NCBI RefSeq assembly: GCF_010015445.1
Contig: NC_053115.1
Span: forward strand, 6,059,576-6,123,575
From: Perca fluviatilis
Taxonomy: Eukaryota; Chordata; Actinopteri; Perciformes; Percidae
Length of the DNA: 64,000 nucleotides
Reading direction: 5' to 3'
The first letter of the stretch is position 1. The number at the start of each line of letters is the position of its first letter. This document shows, one piece after another, positions 46,743-55,340 of this stretch. A program made the position numbers and the translations under genes. The notes below the pieces were generated by a model. That model had not been told where the DNA came from. It did not search any database and saw only the letters and a list, made by a program, of their open reading frames with translations.

Positions 46743-47524
46743 GGCCTGTGAGAAGGACTCTCAGTGTGGAGAAGGCATGTGCTGTGCAGTGAGCTTGTGG
46801 ATCCGCAGCCTGCGTATGTGCACGCCCACGGGCCAGAAAGGAGACGACTGTCACCCTATGAGCCACAAGGTGAAATCGTCGACAGGTGTAGCCTACTGTC
46901 ATCTCATCTGTGAAGCATCCCACGTCAGTGATTTGTCTCCATACAGTGGTGTCATGGCAGTGATGCTGTCTAAGCACCTCGACCCTCACCTTCAAAATTC
47001 ACAAAAGAGGCCAGAAAAAACGGTTACACTTTACTTGAAGGTATCTACATAAGAGTGACATGACACTGTCATGAACGTGTCATAAACATTATAAACAAGT
47101 CATAAAAGTTTACGACATAACGCTTCTGTCGCTTCGATTTTTGTCATGACAAGTTAGGGTTAGGGTTAGGGTTAGGGTTAGGGTTAGGGTTCATGTGTCA
47201 TGACAGTGTCATGTCACTTATGTAGATACCTTCAAGTAAAGTGTTACTGAAAAAACTATGCGTAAGAAGCAGTTAACAAGAACAATCCTAGGACTGCGAA
47301 GTCGACTGACACTTTCACCACCTTCCATTGCATCCATTATGCCTGATGAAAATAAAAAAAAAATGAATACCAAAAGGTGTCTCTCTTTCTGCTTCCAGGT
47401 TCCTTTCAATGGGAAAAGACTCCACCACACTTGCCCCTGCCTGCCCAACCTGTTGTGTATCACCACAGAGGAGGGGAGATCCAAATGTCACCCACCATAC
47501 AGCTATTCCAATTACTACCTCTGA
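45202..47524 (+). CDS. prok2: Prokineticin 2 precursor (three coding exons)
   Basis: A secreted AVITG peptide, ligand of prokineticin G-protein-coupled receptors; in vertebrates the family acts in circadian output, olfactory neurogenesis and gut motility. Exons: 45202-45273 (signal peptide [20 protein letters not shown] plus VITG), 46744-46869 and 47399-47524. Introns begin GT and end AG, with phase 0 at both joins. The 107-residue product matches the short family form. The mature N-terminus is [13 protein letters not shown], and the ten cysteines of the colipase-like fold are present, including CPCLPNLLC. The start was chosen for the signal peptide and A at -3; in-frame ATGs at 45079, 45118 and 45124 would add a charged leader. 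CPCLPNLLC and SHKVPF also occur in PROK1, so the paralogue is assigned from its neighbours gpr27 and eif4e3. No extra exon for the mammalian long isoform is seen. Confidence 0.93.
45274..46635 (+). other. prok2: prok2 intron 1, non-repeat part
   Basis: AT-rich intron starting GTAAGT. 46140-46270 is a less AT-rich block, unrecognised on both strands. A TTAAT word at about 46630 is a possible branch point for the distant acceptor. Confidence 0.6.
46636..46741 (+). repeat. prok2: (TG)n tract forming the prok2 intron 1 acceptor
   Basis: About 105 bp of TG/GTGC units run directly into TAG and then exon 2 (GCCTGTGAG). There is no pyrimidine run before the AG, and no AG dinucleotide between 46624 and the acceptor. 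UG repeats are the binding sites of TDP-43, and TG length beside an acceptor modulates CFTR exon 9 splicing in humans. Confidence 0.9.
47023..47246. mobile_element. MITE with long inverted repeats in prok2 intron 2
   Basis: GTTACACTTTACTTGAAGGT on the left and its near-exact complement on the right form terminal repeats of about 50 bp, extending through ATCTACATAAGAGTGACATG and ACACTGTCATGA. It is 224 bp long. The interior holds a TTAGGG array. It lies wholly inside intron 2 and has no coding capacity. Confidence 0.85.
47154..47190. repeat. Interstitial (TTAGGG)6 array
   Basis: Six perfect TTAGGG units lie inside the MITE of prok2 intron 2. Confidence 0.97.
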
Positions 47525-47601
47525 GACACTTACAGTTACACTGTTTGCCACTAGCACTGTTCTGCCTTTAAAAAGCCTGTTTGTTTTTTTATTTTATTTT
47601 A

Positions 47602-47607
47602 AATAAA
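47602..47607 (+). terminator. prok2: prok2 polyadenylation signal
   Basis: AATAAA lies 78 bp after the stop codon, giving a short 3' UTR. An ATATATATTTAAT stretch follows. Confidence 0.7.
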
Positions 47608-47981
47608 GATATATATTTAATAACGCATCATCATTTGGTTCAGGTTGAATTTACTATATATTTAAAGGATAATGCCCCCTTGCATTTTAGAACCAGTAAT
47701 ATAATTAACACAATGCCAGATGGGAAAAGATGCTCCCTGCTCTCAATGAGATGAGAGTTGTGTTGCAAATAGTACAAGACTGCTCCATATACTGTGTTTT
47801 TTACTTAAACACGCACAACTTTGCCACTTTACAAACTTGAATTTTTCTTTTACCTCAGCACACCGCATGTTTATTTGTATATTTTTTATTTGCTTTGTCT
47901 GTTTCAGTTAATACATTTGAAAATAGATATGTTGCATTGTATACGATACAGACACGGTGTTTGGTGTTTTAAGCCACCAAC

Positions 47982-48145
47982 GTCGTCTTCCAGGCAGCGC
48001 TGCATGGAAGGCACTAGGGTTAGGCAAGGGTTAGGGTTAGGGTTAGGGTAAGATTTTGGTTAAAACGCAACGCCCAGGATGGGTGCTGCGAGGGGCACGG
48101 GCACAAGGGGACCACTGGTGTAAATAAAACACTTCAAAACCTCCT
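47982..48145 (-). repeat. 3' part of a tRNA-headed SINE with TTAGGG words
   Basis: GTCGTCTTCCAGGCAGCGCT, GCATGGAAGGCACTAGGG and GGGTTAGGGTTAGGG match the body of the SINE at 49090-49242. Here the tRNA-like head is missing and the sequence continues with AACGCCCAGGATGGGTGCTG. Confidence 0.6.
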
Positions 48146-48707
48146 TAAAAGAAACCGTGTTCGGTTAAATAAAAGCTGTTTAAAAGAAGGCCAGATGTTA
48201 AAAGCTGTTAAAAGAACCACTGGACAGGACAGACAGCAGAAGATTACAGCTTTAAATAAAAGGTCACCTCCACACCTGCCCTGGTCTCTCTCCTAGAGAC
48301 ATTACAAAAGAAATAATTAAAATAAATTATATATATAAAGGTTTATGTAAATAAGTAGGCCGGCATTGCAATACAAAAGAAATTCTATCCCGATATTAAA
48401 AACATATTATTTAACCTCAAAAATGTAAATAAAAACATTTAAAGGGTCTAAAATACTGTCGGAATTACTTGCCCTTGAGGTTAAAAAATATACACATACA
48501 ATTAAAAAATTCTAATAAATGTTGTATTTGTAAGTGCTTTTAAAAGTAAAAAGTGCCACACAATAAATAACCAGAAATAATTTAAAATACATCATAGAAT
48601 AAAACCAATGCATAAAATGCATAAAAACCAGTGGCATGTGTAATAGCCATAGACTGTACAGTCTATGGTATTATCATGTTAAAATCTTGAGGCAAGTAAT
48701 TCAATGT

Positions 48708-48746
<39 letters not shown>

Positions 48747-49013
48747 TAATAATAATAATAAATATTAGCAATAAAGACAGAAGCACAATCAAATTATTAA
48801 AATATAAATAAGGCAGAATAAAAGTTATAAAGGACAACCAAGGAATCTTTCAAATATTTATAAAAAAAAACAACATAAAAACATTAACATATTAGGTAGG
48901 ACCCCCTCTGCAGGTAGAAAGCCCCGAAAGGAAAGAATAATAAAATCTGAGAAGCATGCTATAAAAGACATAGAAATGGAAATATTACAACAAATACAGT
49001 TATTATTAATCAT
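48146..49013. other. Gene-free AT-rich stretch with (AAT)n
   Basis: Contains an (AAT)n run at 48708-48762. Otherwise AT-rich with no recognised gene. Confidence 0.5.
48708..48762. repeat. (AAT)n microsatellite
   Basis: About 17 AAT units with one interruption. Confidence 0.95.
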
Positions 49014-49496
49014 GTCACATGCAAGTTGGGTGTTTTTAGAGTTGATGTAATTACCTGTATATGCTGCCTTAAACAGGTGGTTTGATGGTCGTCTTCCAGG
49101 CACCGCTGCATGGAAGGCACTAGGGTTAGGGTTAGGTTTGGGTTAAAACCATCACAGGTCAGACTCGAACCCTGGACCATCTGCATCAAGGAATAACCTC
49201 TGGATATGTGTGCCCACTCTACCAACTGAGCTAAACGGCCACAATTAATTTGACTTTAATCAATATAATTAATATATATTTTAAGATTTTTGCAATCAAA
49301 ATACACATGGAAACAAGCCTTCTTCTTCATGTGTATTTGGTAATAGGAAGGGTCTTTCAGCTGCCCTCATGAAGAAGAAACATGAAACACACCTTATTTC
49401 ACTGGGGGTGATATGCTAAGTCACATGCAAGGTGGGCGTTTTTAGAGTTGATGTAATGACCTGTATATGCTGCCTTTAAACAGGTGGTTTGATGGT
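49014..49496. repeat. Pair of 76-bp direct repeats, one bordered by a SINE
   Basis: 49014-49089 and 49420-49496 share GTCACATGCAAG, GTTTTTAGAGTTGATGTAAT and ACCTGTATATGCTGCCTT, ending in ACAGGTGGTTTGATGGT, with few differences. A SINE directly follows the first copy. Confidence 0.85.
49090..49242 (-). repeat. tRNA-headed SINE
   Basis: From 49242 on the minus strand: GTGGCCGTTTAGCTCAGTTG, GTAGAGTGGGCACACATATC (A-box region) and B box GGTTCGAGTCTGACC. AACCCAAACCTAACCCTAAC and the tail GCCTGGAAGACGAC follow. The tRNA-like part lacks a pairing 3' acceptor arm, and the body repeats at 47982, so this is a SINE, not a tRNA gene. Confidence 0.7.
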
Positions 49497-50385
49497 TTTA
49501 TCTGGCTATAACATGAGAAAATTATAGGGTGATTTTTTTTTTCTTTTTATAATTTTTGACATTTTATAGAACAATGAATAATGTATTTGATAAATAAACA
49601 GCAGTTTAATCAATATTAAAACAATCATTAGTTTCAACCTTTAACTCTTACTTACATTAAAGTCTTTTTACAGGTGTTGAGAAGGAGTACTTCTGCAAAT
49701 GTACAAAACATTATATAAATATAAAAATAGTTGTATAAGGCCTTTTGTTGCTGAAGAGGGAGCTGCGTGAAATCGGATAGATGTCCTTAAGTTTATGTCA
49801 CTTGAGTCAGTCGTTTGAGGCTGTAGACTACAAGTTTGAAAATGAAAAAAAAAAAAAACTGGGCAGGGGGAAGGGTTAGACCAGACCTCTGTATACTGTA
49901 GACCACTCCTCATCTCCGCTTGATGCTTGTGGCTTGATGCTACATTATCTGCTACTAGTATAACACACCCAAATCTTCAAATAAACTTTGCACTTTGCAA
50001 GTTTGCATTTTGGGTAACGCAGGCGCGAGTTTTGACAAGGAACAATTAATGCTTGGAATAAAGGGTTATCTCTGGTTCTGCTGTGTTAATTCTGATCCCT
50101 GGTGTGCAATGTTAAATTGATGGAGTACTCCTCGGTTTGATAATTTCCAAAGTAAAGTTAATAACTTTGGATTCCTGACTGACCCTAACCTCATCAGACC
50201 ATACTGTTTTATAAAAAAAAAAGCATACTTTTCCAACTGTTCAAATTGTATTTTAGGAAAAGTCAGTGAGGAGGACAGAGGTCAGCGTATTTGCTTCGTG
50301 GTCAGAAAGACTGAAAAGGTCAATAAAAGAGCCAGCAGTAAAAGTCCAGCAACAAGAGTCACATTTCCCCAGCATCACAACGGAG
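49497..50385. other. Gene-free stretch, nothing recognised
   Basis: AT-rich sequence between the direct repeats and the candidate regulatory block. Confidence 0.4.
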
Positions 50386-50900
50386 CCTGCGTGCCCTGAA
50401 GACAACACGATGTGCCAAAACTACCCGACCTGCATTTGCACGAGAGCACGTGCAGGTGAGGAGCTTCGTGCAGCTGAGGAGCCACAGCGATTACACCATG
50501 AGACGTGAGCACGCTGCTAGCAGAGCACAGCCAGCTGTCAGGAACAAGCGAGTGGGCATGTTGTGATGCTAATGGTTATGGATGCACTGAGGGCAGACAG
50601 TGTGTTGAGGAGCTCGGTGCTGTATGGCAGATCAGAGCGCTCAAAACACCTCACTAAATCACAGTGATTAAAGTGCGTACTGAGATAACGGCTCAGCTTT
50701 AGCGGTTTGGTGTAATGGAGACCAATGCCAATGAATGCATCAGCAATTAGCGGAATCAATAGGCTGCTACTGGCTTAAGGAGAGAGGAGGGGATTGGGGT
50801 TTGAGGGAGTTTGATTAAAAAGCAGGTGCCAGGCAAACGGCCTATTGAAACAAATCTAATTAGCTGTGAGTGCTCTGTTGAGAAGGAAAAATCAAACATC
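50386..50900. promoter_or_regulatory. Candidate conserved enhancer between prok2 and gpr27
   Basis: A unique block with an E-box CACGTG at 50447-50452, followed at once by CAGGTG, and CAGCTG near 50470. Homeobox-type sites include GCAATTAGCGGAATC, CTAATTAGCTGTG and CAGTGATTAAAG, plus a NF-I-like TGCCAGGCAAACGGCC near 50827. No repeat signature or coding support. It lies 2.9 kb downstream of prok2 and 2 kb beyond the gpr27 3' end. Confidence 0.4.
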
Positions 50901-51079
50901 TAACTTTTTAGACAACCTACAAGCGGTTCACATCGTATTTCTGGTCACATTTTGTTGCTAGCCAGCAAAGCCAGCGAGGAAATATGTCAGGACCAAAGAG
51001 CAAAGGTGTCCTTAGACTCTCCCCTTTAACCTAATGTTAAACACATACAAGGAATTAAGGAGGAATACAAGGAGGCCCG

Positions 51080-51230
51080 TATGGATTTTTAGATATATAT
51101 GAGGTCATGATATCCCCTGAACCCCCACCAAAAGAATCCAGTTCAAAATTCTCCTCATCATCCCCTACAGTACAAAGCCCTCCACAACATAGGCCCCCTC
51201 CTACCTCACTGAGGTTATTATTAATGCACC
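51080..51230 (+). mobile_element. LINE ORF2 C-terminal scrap
   Basis: RIQFKILLIIP in one frame and YKALHNIGPLL in the next match the RI.FKIL...YKALH..AP motif near the end of LINE reverse-transcriptase proteins. One frameshift separates them. The ends are undefined. Confidence 0.5.
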
Positions 51231-52089
51231 TCTAATCTCTATCTAATTTTAATATGATGATTTTTCGTATTTGTAATGCAATTAACTGTTCATTTTTATT
51301 TATTTTTCCCCAAAATGAAGGTCTAAATGCTAAACGCCTTCTCCACACTGACAACAATTTATATATTGAGTCTAATAGTACTGAAATCCGCCTAAAATAT
51401 ACCGACCACACGCACATTGTTAATGGTCGAATCTAACAAACCCTCTTGGTTATTAAAGGGGCACTCTGCCGATTTTACACATGAAGTTCAGTTTACTTGT
51501 CAAAAGTAGTTCTGTTCAGTCTTTGAAAACAGATGTGTTTTGTGGCTATGGAGGAGCTTTTTTAGGTCTACGAAATAACCCTCGAGACTCATTTAAACAC
51601 AGAGTGAGCATTACAAACTGAAAGTGTGGGGTTTGAACAAACTGGGCATTTAGATGCTATCCAGTTGCTTTATGGGAAATGTTGGATTTGGAGCTTGACC
51701 TTTTCTAAAGACTAAAAATCAAGATTCTGCCTCTGCTGCTTGAATTCTGACCATTCTTCTTTTAATTTGAGTCGTACAACTTTATGGAAGAGCAATTCTA
51801 AATTGCTGGAGTGTCCTTATAAAAATACCAAAGACATGACCGTTTCCTATGGCCCGATAAGGAGAACTCCACACTAGAAACCCAAAGATTATAATGTCTG
51901 TATTGATTAAGCAACCCCTTTGTTCAAATATAGGGCGCAACTCTCACTTTTTCTCAAGTGGAAAATCTTTAAACATGTACAGTATGTCAGCCTCACCATT
52001 TAAAAACCAAAGCAACAATCTCACGCCTGTTCTCAGGGGATTTAAAAAACAGATTATAGAACCCAAACAATGTATCATCCATTTCCTTA
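51231..52089. other. Gene-free stretch downstream of gpr27
   Basis: AT-rich unique sequence. The short frames at 51254-51436 and 51894-52148 are unsupported. Confidence 0.4.
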
Positions 52090-52095
52090 TTTATT
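52090..52095 (-). terminator. gpr27: Possible gpr27 polyadenylation signal
   Basis: TTTATT on the + strand is AATAAA on the gpr27 strand, about 930 bp after the stop codon. It would imply a 3' UTR of just under 1 kb over 52,070-53,028, which is repeat-free. Confidence 0.35.
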
Positions 52096-53028
52096 TACTA
52101 AGAAATACAAACAATGCAAACATCCTTTCCAAAGCACCAAATTGTTAACATTTCCATATCGGTAGAAAAAGAATGCTATCTGTACAGTACTTTATATCCA
52201 CACGGGAATGCAAATGAACCCATTTCTCAACACAGCTGACCTATGAAGAAGAATAATAACTTGCAAAATATCTTTAAACAAAACACCTTTTTTGACACAA
52301 AGAATCCCAGTGGGTTATGACATATGCAACATGTCTGGTTAAAAAAGCAGAACGAACGAGGGAGAATGGCTTTACATTATTTACACGTGTGACACTGTCC
52401 TAATTAAAAAATATACTGAGATCTGTTTCTCATTTGTGGTATCCAAATGACTAGAACCCAATGTCACAGATGCTAGAAACGGACTCTAATCAGCTGATAA
52501 AATAGTTCTGTTGTGTGTCAGTCATCAGGTCTGCAAAAAGGCAAACAACCTCAAAAGGGTGTGACGGGATATAATTTCAAAATATAGAAACAGATAGCCA
52601 AAGTGACATTCATGTACAACATTGTAGTGGAGCAACAGAACATAACATGACCCATAACTGTCATAGAGGCTACTCTATATTTGGAATTCACCTAGAGGGA
52701 TAAATAAAAAAGGTAGCAAAGGTGATTGTTTTGTAAAAGCATCACATTCTGCTTCTATCCCTTAATATAGCTGTAATTAGTCTGATTCGGATCAGCATAA
52801 AATAGTATGAATTTAAATCATATTCAACTTTTTTTTTTGTCTCAGAATAAAATAGCAGGTACAAGCTTTGCCACAAATAAAAATGTGGGTAAATTGAACT
52901 GCAGTGGGTTCACCCTCCACAACAGCCTGTGTGCTTGTAGTCCTACAAACACATTTTGGGGACCAGTCTGTACATTCTGAAACAAGATGTAATGTGTCTT
53001 TGGCAGTATTTTAGTGCCTGTATACTGT

Positions 53029-54144
53029 TCAGATGACACAGTATGGCTCCATGGGTGTCTGTGTTCCCAGGCAGCAGGGGAAACAGGCTCTGAGGCGCAC
53101 CCGGAGCTCCTTGTTGAACAGGAAGCTGATGATGGGGTTCGCTCCCGCCTGGGCGAAGCTCATCCAAACCGCAGCGCTCAGGTAGAGCTGCGGGACCGGG
53201 GCTCCCCGCACAAATATTCTCAGGTAGCAGGCGCTTATATAAGGAGCCCACAGAATGAGGAAGGTCAGTGTGATCATGTAGTACATCTTCCCTATCCGTT
53301 TCTCCATCTTAAACTCGTCCAGCACCAGCAGCCTCCTGTTGCCGGGGTGCGAAGCTTGCCTGATGCCCACCAGCGTCGGCGGAGTGGGTCCGCGGCCGAA
53401 GCCTGTGATCCAGTTGGCGGCGGCCTGCCCGGTGGCCCCGGGCCCGTGGAAGGTCCAGTTCTGGCTGATGGCAGGGACCAGTTGAGCCGGCTTCATCTTG
53501 CGGTGATCGTAGACGAAGCACAGCATCTTGATGTAAACCACGTGGGTCATCCCCACGATGACGGCCAGCATCAGCATGAAGCCCAGGGTGTCGTTCGCCT
53601 TCACGTAGCGGTGCTCGAACGTGCACTGCTCCTCCTCACGGACGAATTTGTAGGTGCCCACGTCGAAAACCGGAGGGAAAGCCATGGCCACGGAGAGAGT
53701 CCACACCATGCAGATCACCGCCACGCACGTACACAGGTTCATCCTCTTGTAGTAGAACCTGTGGTGGGCGATCGCCATGTACCGGGTGACGCTGACGCAG
53801 AAGAGCAGGAAGGCGACGTGGAAGCAGAAGAGCACCGACACGAAGGCGACGATCTTGCAGCTGAGCGCGCTGTACGGCCAGGCGGAGCCGCCGCCGATCG
53901 ATGCCATCACGAAGGGGAAGCAGACGGCCGAGCGGAGCACGTCTGCCAGGCACAGGTCCAGGAGGAAATAATAAGGAGCCTTGTGCAGCGAGCTGTCCTT
54001 CAGCAGCAGCAGCGACAGCGACGCGTTGCCCAGCAGGCTGATGCCCATGATCAGACCCAGGGAGGCCACCTTGACCGCAGAGGCCGTGGACGCATAGCTC
54101 TGTAAGGACGGGCTGCTCTCCCCAAACTCACTTGTGTTTGCCAT
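53029..54144 (-). CDS. gpr27: Orphan receptor GPR27 (SREB family), single exon
   Basis: A class A seven-transmembrane receptor of the SREB group (GPR27/GPR85/GPR173), strongly conserved brain-enriched orphan receptors of the plasma membrane; mammalian GPR27 is also linked to insulin output. The 371-residue frame is uninterrupted. Visible: N-glycosylation site NTS at residue 3, TM2 with LDLCLAD (62-68), TM3 cysteine C96 pairing with C174, TRYMAIAHH (120-128) where most class A receptors have DRY, a long third loop with NWTFHGPGATGQAAANW (229-245) and GFGRGPTPPTL, and NPIISF (336-341) in place of NPxxY. The end is the family tail EPYCVI. The start MANTSE matches the family and has G at +4. Residues resemble GPR85 and GPR173 as much as mammalian GPR27, so the paralogue is fixed by its place between prok2 and eif4e3. 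Confidence 0.93.
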   Translation of the reverse strand: MANTSEFGESSPSLQSYASTASAVKVASLGLIMGISLLGNASLSLLLLKDSSLHKAPYYFLLDLCLADVLRSAVCFPFVMASIGGGSAWPYSALSCKIVAFVSVLFCFHVAFLLFCVSVTRYMAIAHHRFYYKRMNLCTCVAVICMVWTLSVAMAFPPVFDVGTYKFVREEEQCTFEHRYVKANDTLGFMLMLAVIVGMTHVVYIKMLCFVYDHRKMKPAQLVPAISQNWTFHGPGATGQAAANWITGFGRGPTPPTLVGIRQASHPGNRRLLVLDEFKMEKRIGKMYYMITLTFLILWAPYISACYLRIFVRGAPVPQLYLSAAVWMSFAQAGANPIISFLFNKELRVRLRACFPCCLGTQTPMEPYCVI

Positions 54145-54199
54145 CTATGCAGCCGAGGTAGCGCGTATTCCCACATCAATTCATTGACGAGCGGTGTGG

Positions 54200-54205
54200 T
54201 ATATA
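54200..54205 (-). promoter_or_regulatory. gpr27: TATA-like site upstream of gpr27
   Basis: TATATA (palindromic core of GGGCTATATACCAC on the gene strand) lies 56 bp upstream of the gpr27 ATG, allowing a very short 5' leader. Use of this site is inference. Confidence 0.3.
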
Positions 54206-55244
54206 GCCCGTCCTGCCAAGGCTGACATTAACACAAAACCAACACGATCCGCCAGCACCCCCTTTAAAAGAAATAAACACTCGGGATTAAATTCCACTCA
54301 GAAGCATCCGTTCAACATGGGTTCGCACCCACCCCGATGTGCTGTGATCCCCATCAATAACAAACATCTACTATTTCTTTTTCTTCTTCTTGTCCTTCAT
54401 TTCACAAGTGTCCGGTACAAAAACACAGTCCTGTCTGTTGCTCCAGTCTCTGCTGAATAGAGGCAGCCTGGTTTAGCTTTATACACCATCTCGGAAAGCA
54501 TCCCTTCAGCAGACAATTGGGGCTCAGAAAACACATTTCAATTTCCACCGATGGCGGAGGTGTCCCTTTCGTCTTCTTGAGGAAGAAGCATGGCGCAAAT
54601 ACGCATCCACAGTCTCGTCAACGGCTGCTAAAATCTCACTTATAGCCGACAAAAAGCAAACATGCCGAGTGGAGATCGGAAGCTTGCAGAGGTGGGAGCG
54701 GTGGATCTCACACAGCAGCGTCTAGCGACGCACGTCCGCTTGCGTGTAGTTAGCAGGCCTGGGATCAGTCAGGAGTCTCATCTGCCGGTCTTTGTCTATT
54801 GCAATCTGTCTGCAAGCACTGATGAGATGCAAATGTTGACAGAGATTGAAAGATATGCCCTCTAACATTGCACAATATTGGATGTGCAGGTTATAAAAAA
54901 TACTTTGATTTTAGGAAAACACTGGGCTTATGCAAACATATTGTATATTATATTACAATTATCCTATCTATAGGAGTAGGCCTATTAGAACAGTCAAGCA
55001 CACCATGTATGTCCATTAATGTCAACTTATAGTCTTAATTATTGCTAGAGTAACATTTCGAAACACACACACATTTCAAATATTTTTTTTTAAAAGCCGT
55101 TGAATGTTAATCAAGCTAGAAATAAGCAGAATCAGACAAATGCAACAGAGAGATCTTAAAGAGGTCCTAAGAAGTGTTTGTTAAACACAACATCTGAGTA
55201 CAAGACCTTTAAAAGGACAGACAATACAGAGACTGCCTCTGTAT

Positions 55245-55245
<1 letters not shown>
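54206..55245. other. gpr27-side part of the divergent intergenic region
   Basis: The upstream region of gpr27. 54200-54800 is less AT-rich and repeat-free, and may be promoter or enhancer DNA. No gene is seen. Confidence 0.4.

Positions 55246-55339
<94 letters not shown>
55246..55339. repeat. (CA)n microsatellite, long
   Basis: About 47 uninterrupted CA units. Confidence 0.97.

Positions 55340-55340
<1 letters not shown>

Noticed and set aside
46606..46995. A minus-strand frame across prok2 exon 2
   Set aside because: Mostly His-Thr from the TG repeat, antisense to the real exon.
47154..47190. Chromosome end or fusion site (TTAGGG array)
   Set aside because: Only six units, enclosed by the inverted repeats of a MITE inside a prok2 intron.
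49150..49242. A tRNA gene on the minus strand
   Set aside because: A- and B-box-like motifs are present, but the acceptor arm does not pair and the body is a SINE repeated at 47982.
53014..54105. A 363-codon plus-strand frame opposite gpr27
   Set aside because: It is the antisense shadow of a GC-rich conserved receptor gene; the composition (His/Glu/Arg/Val-rich) has no family resemblance.
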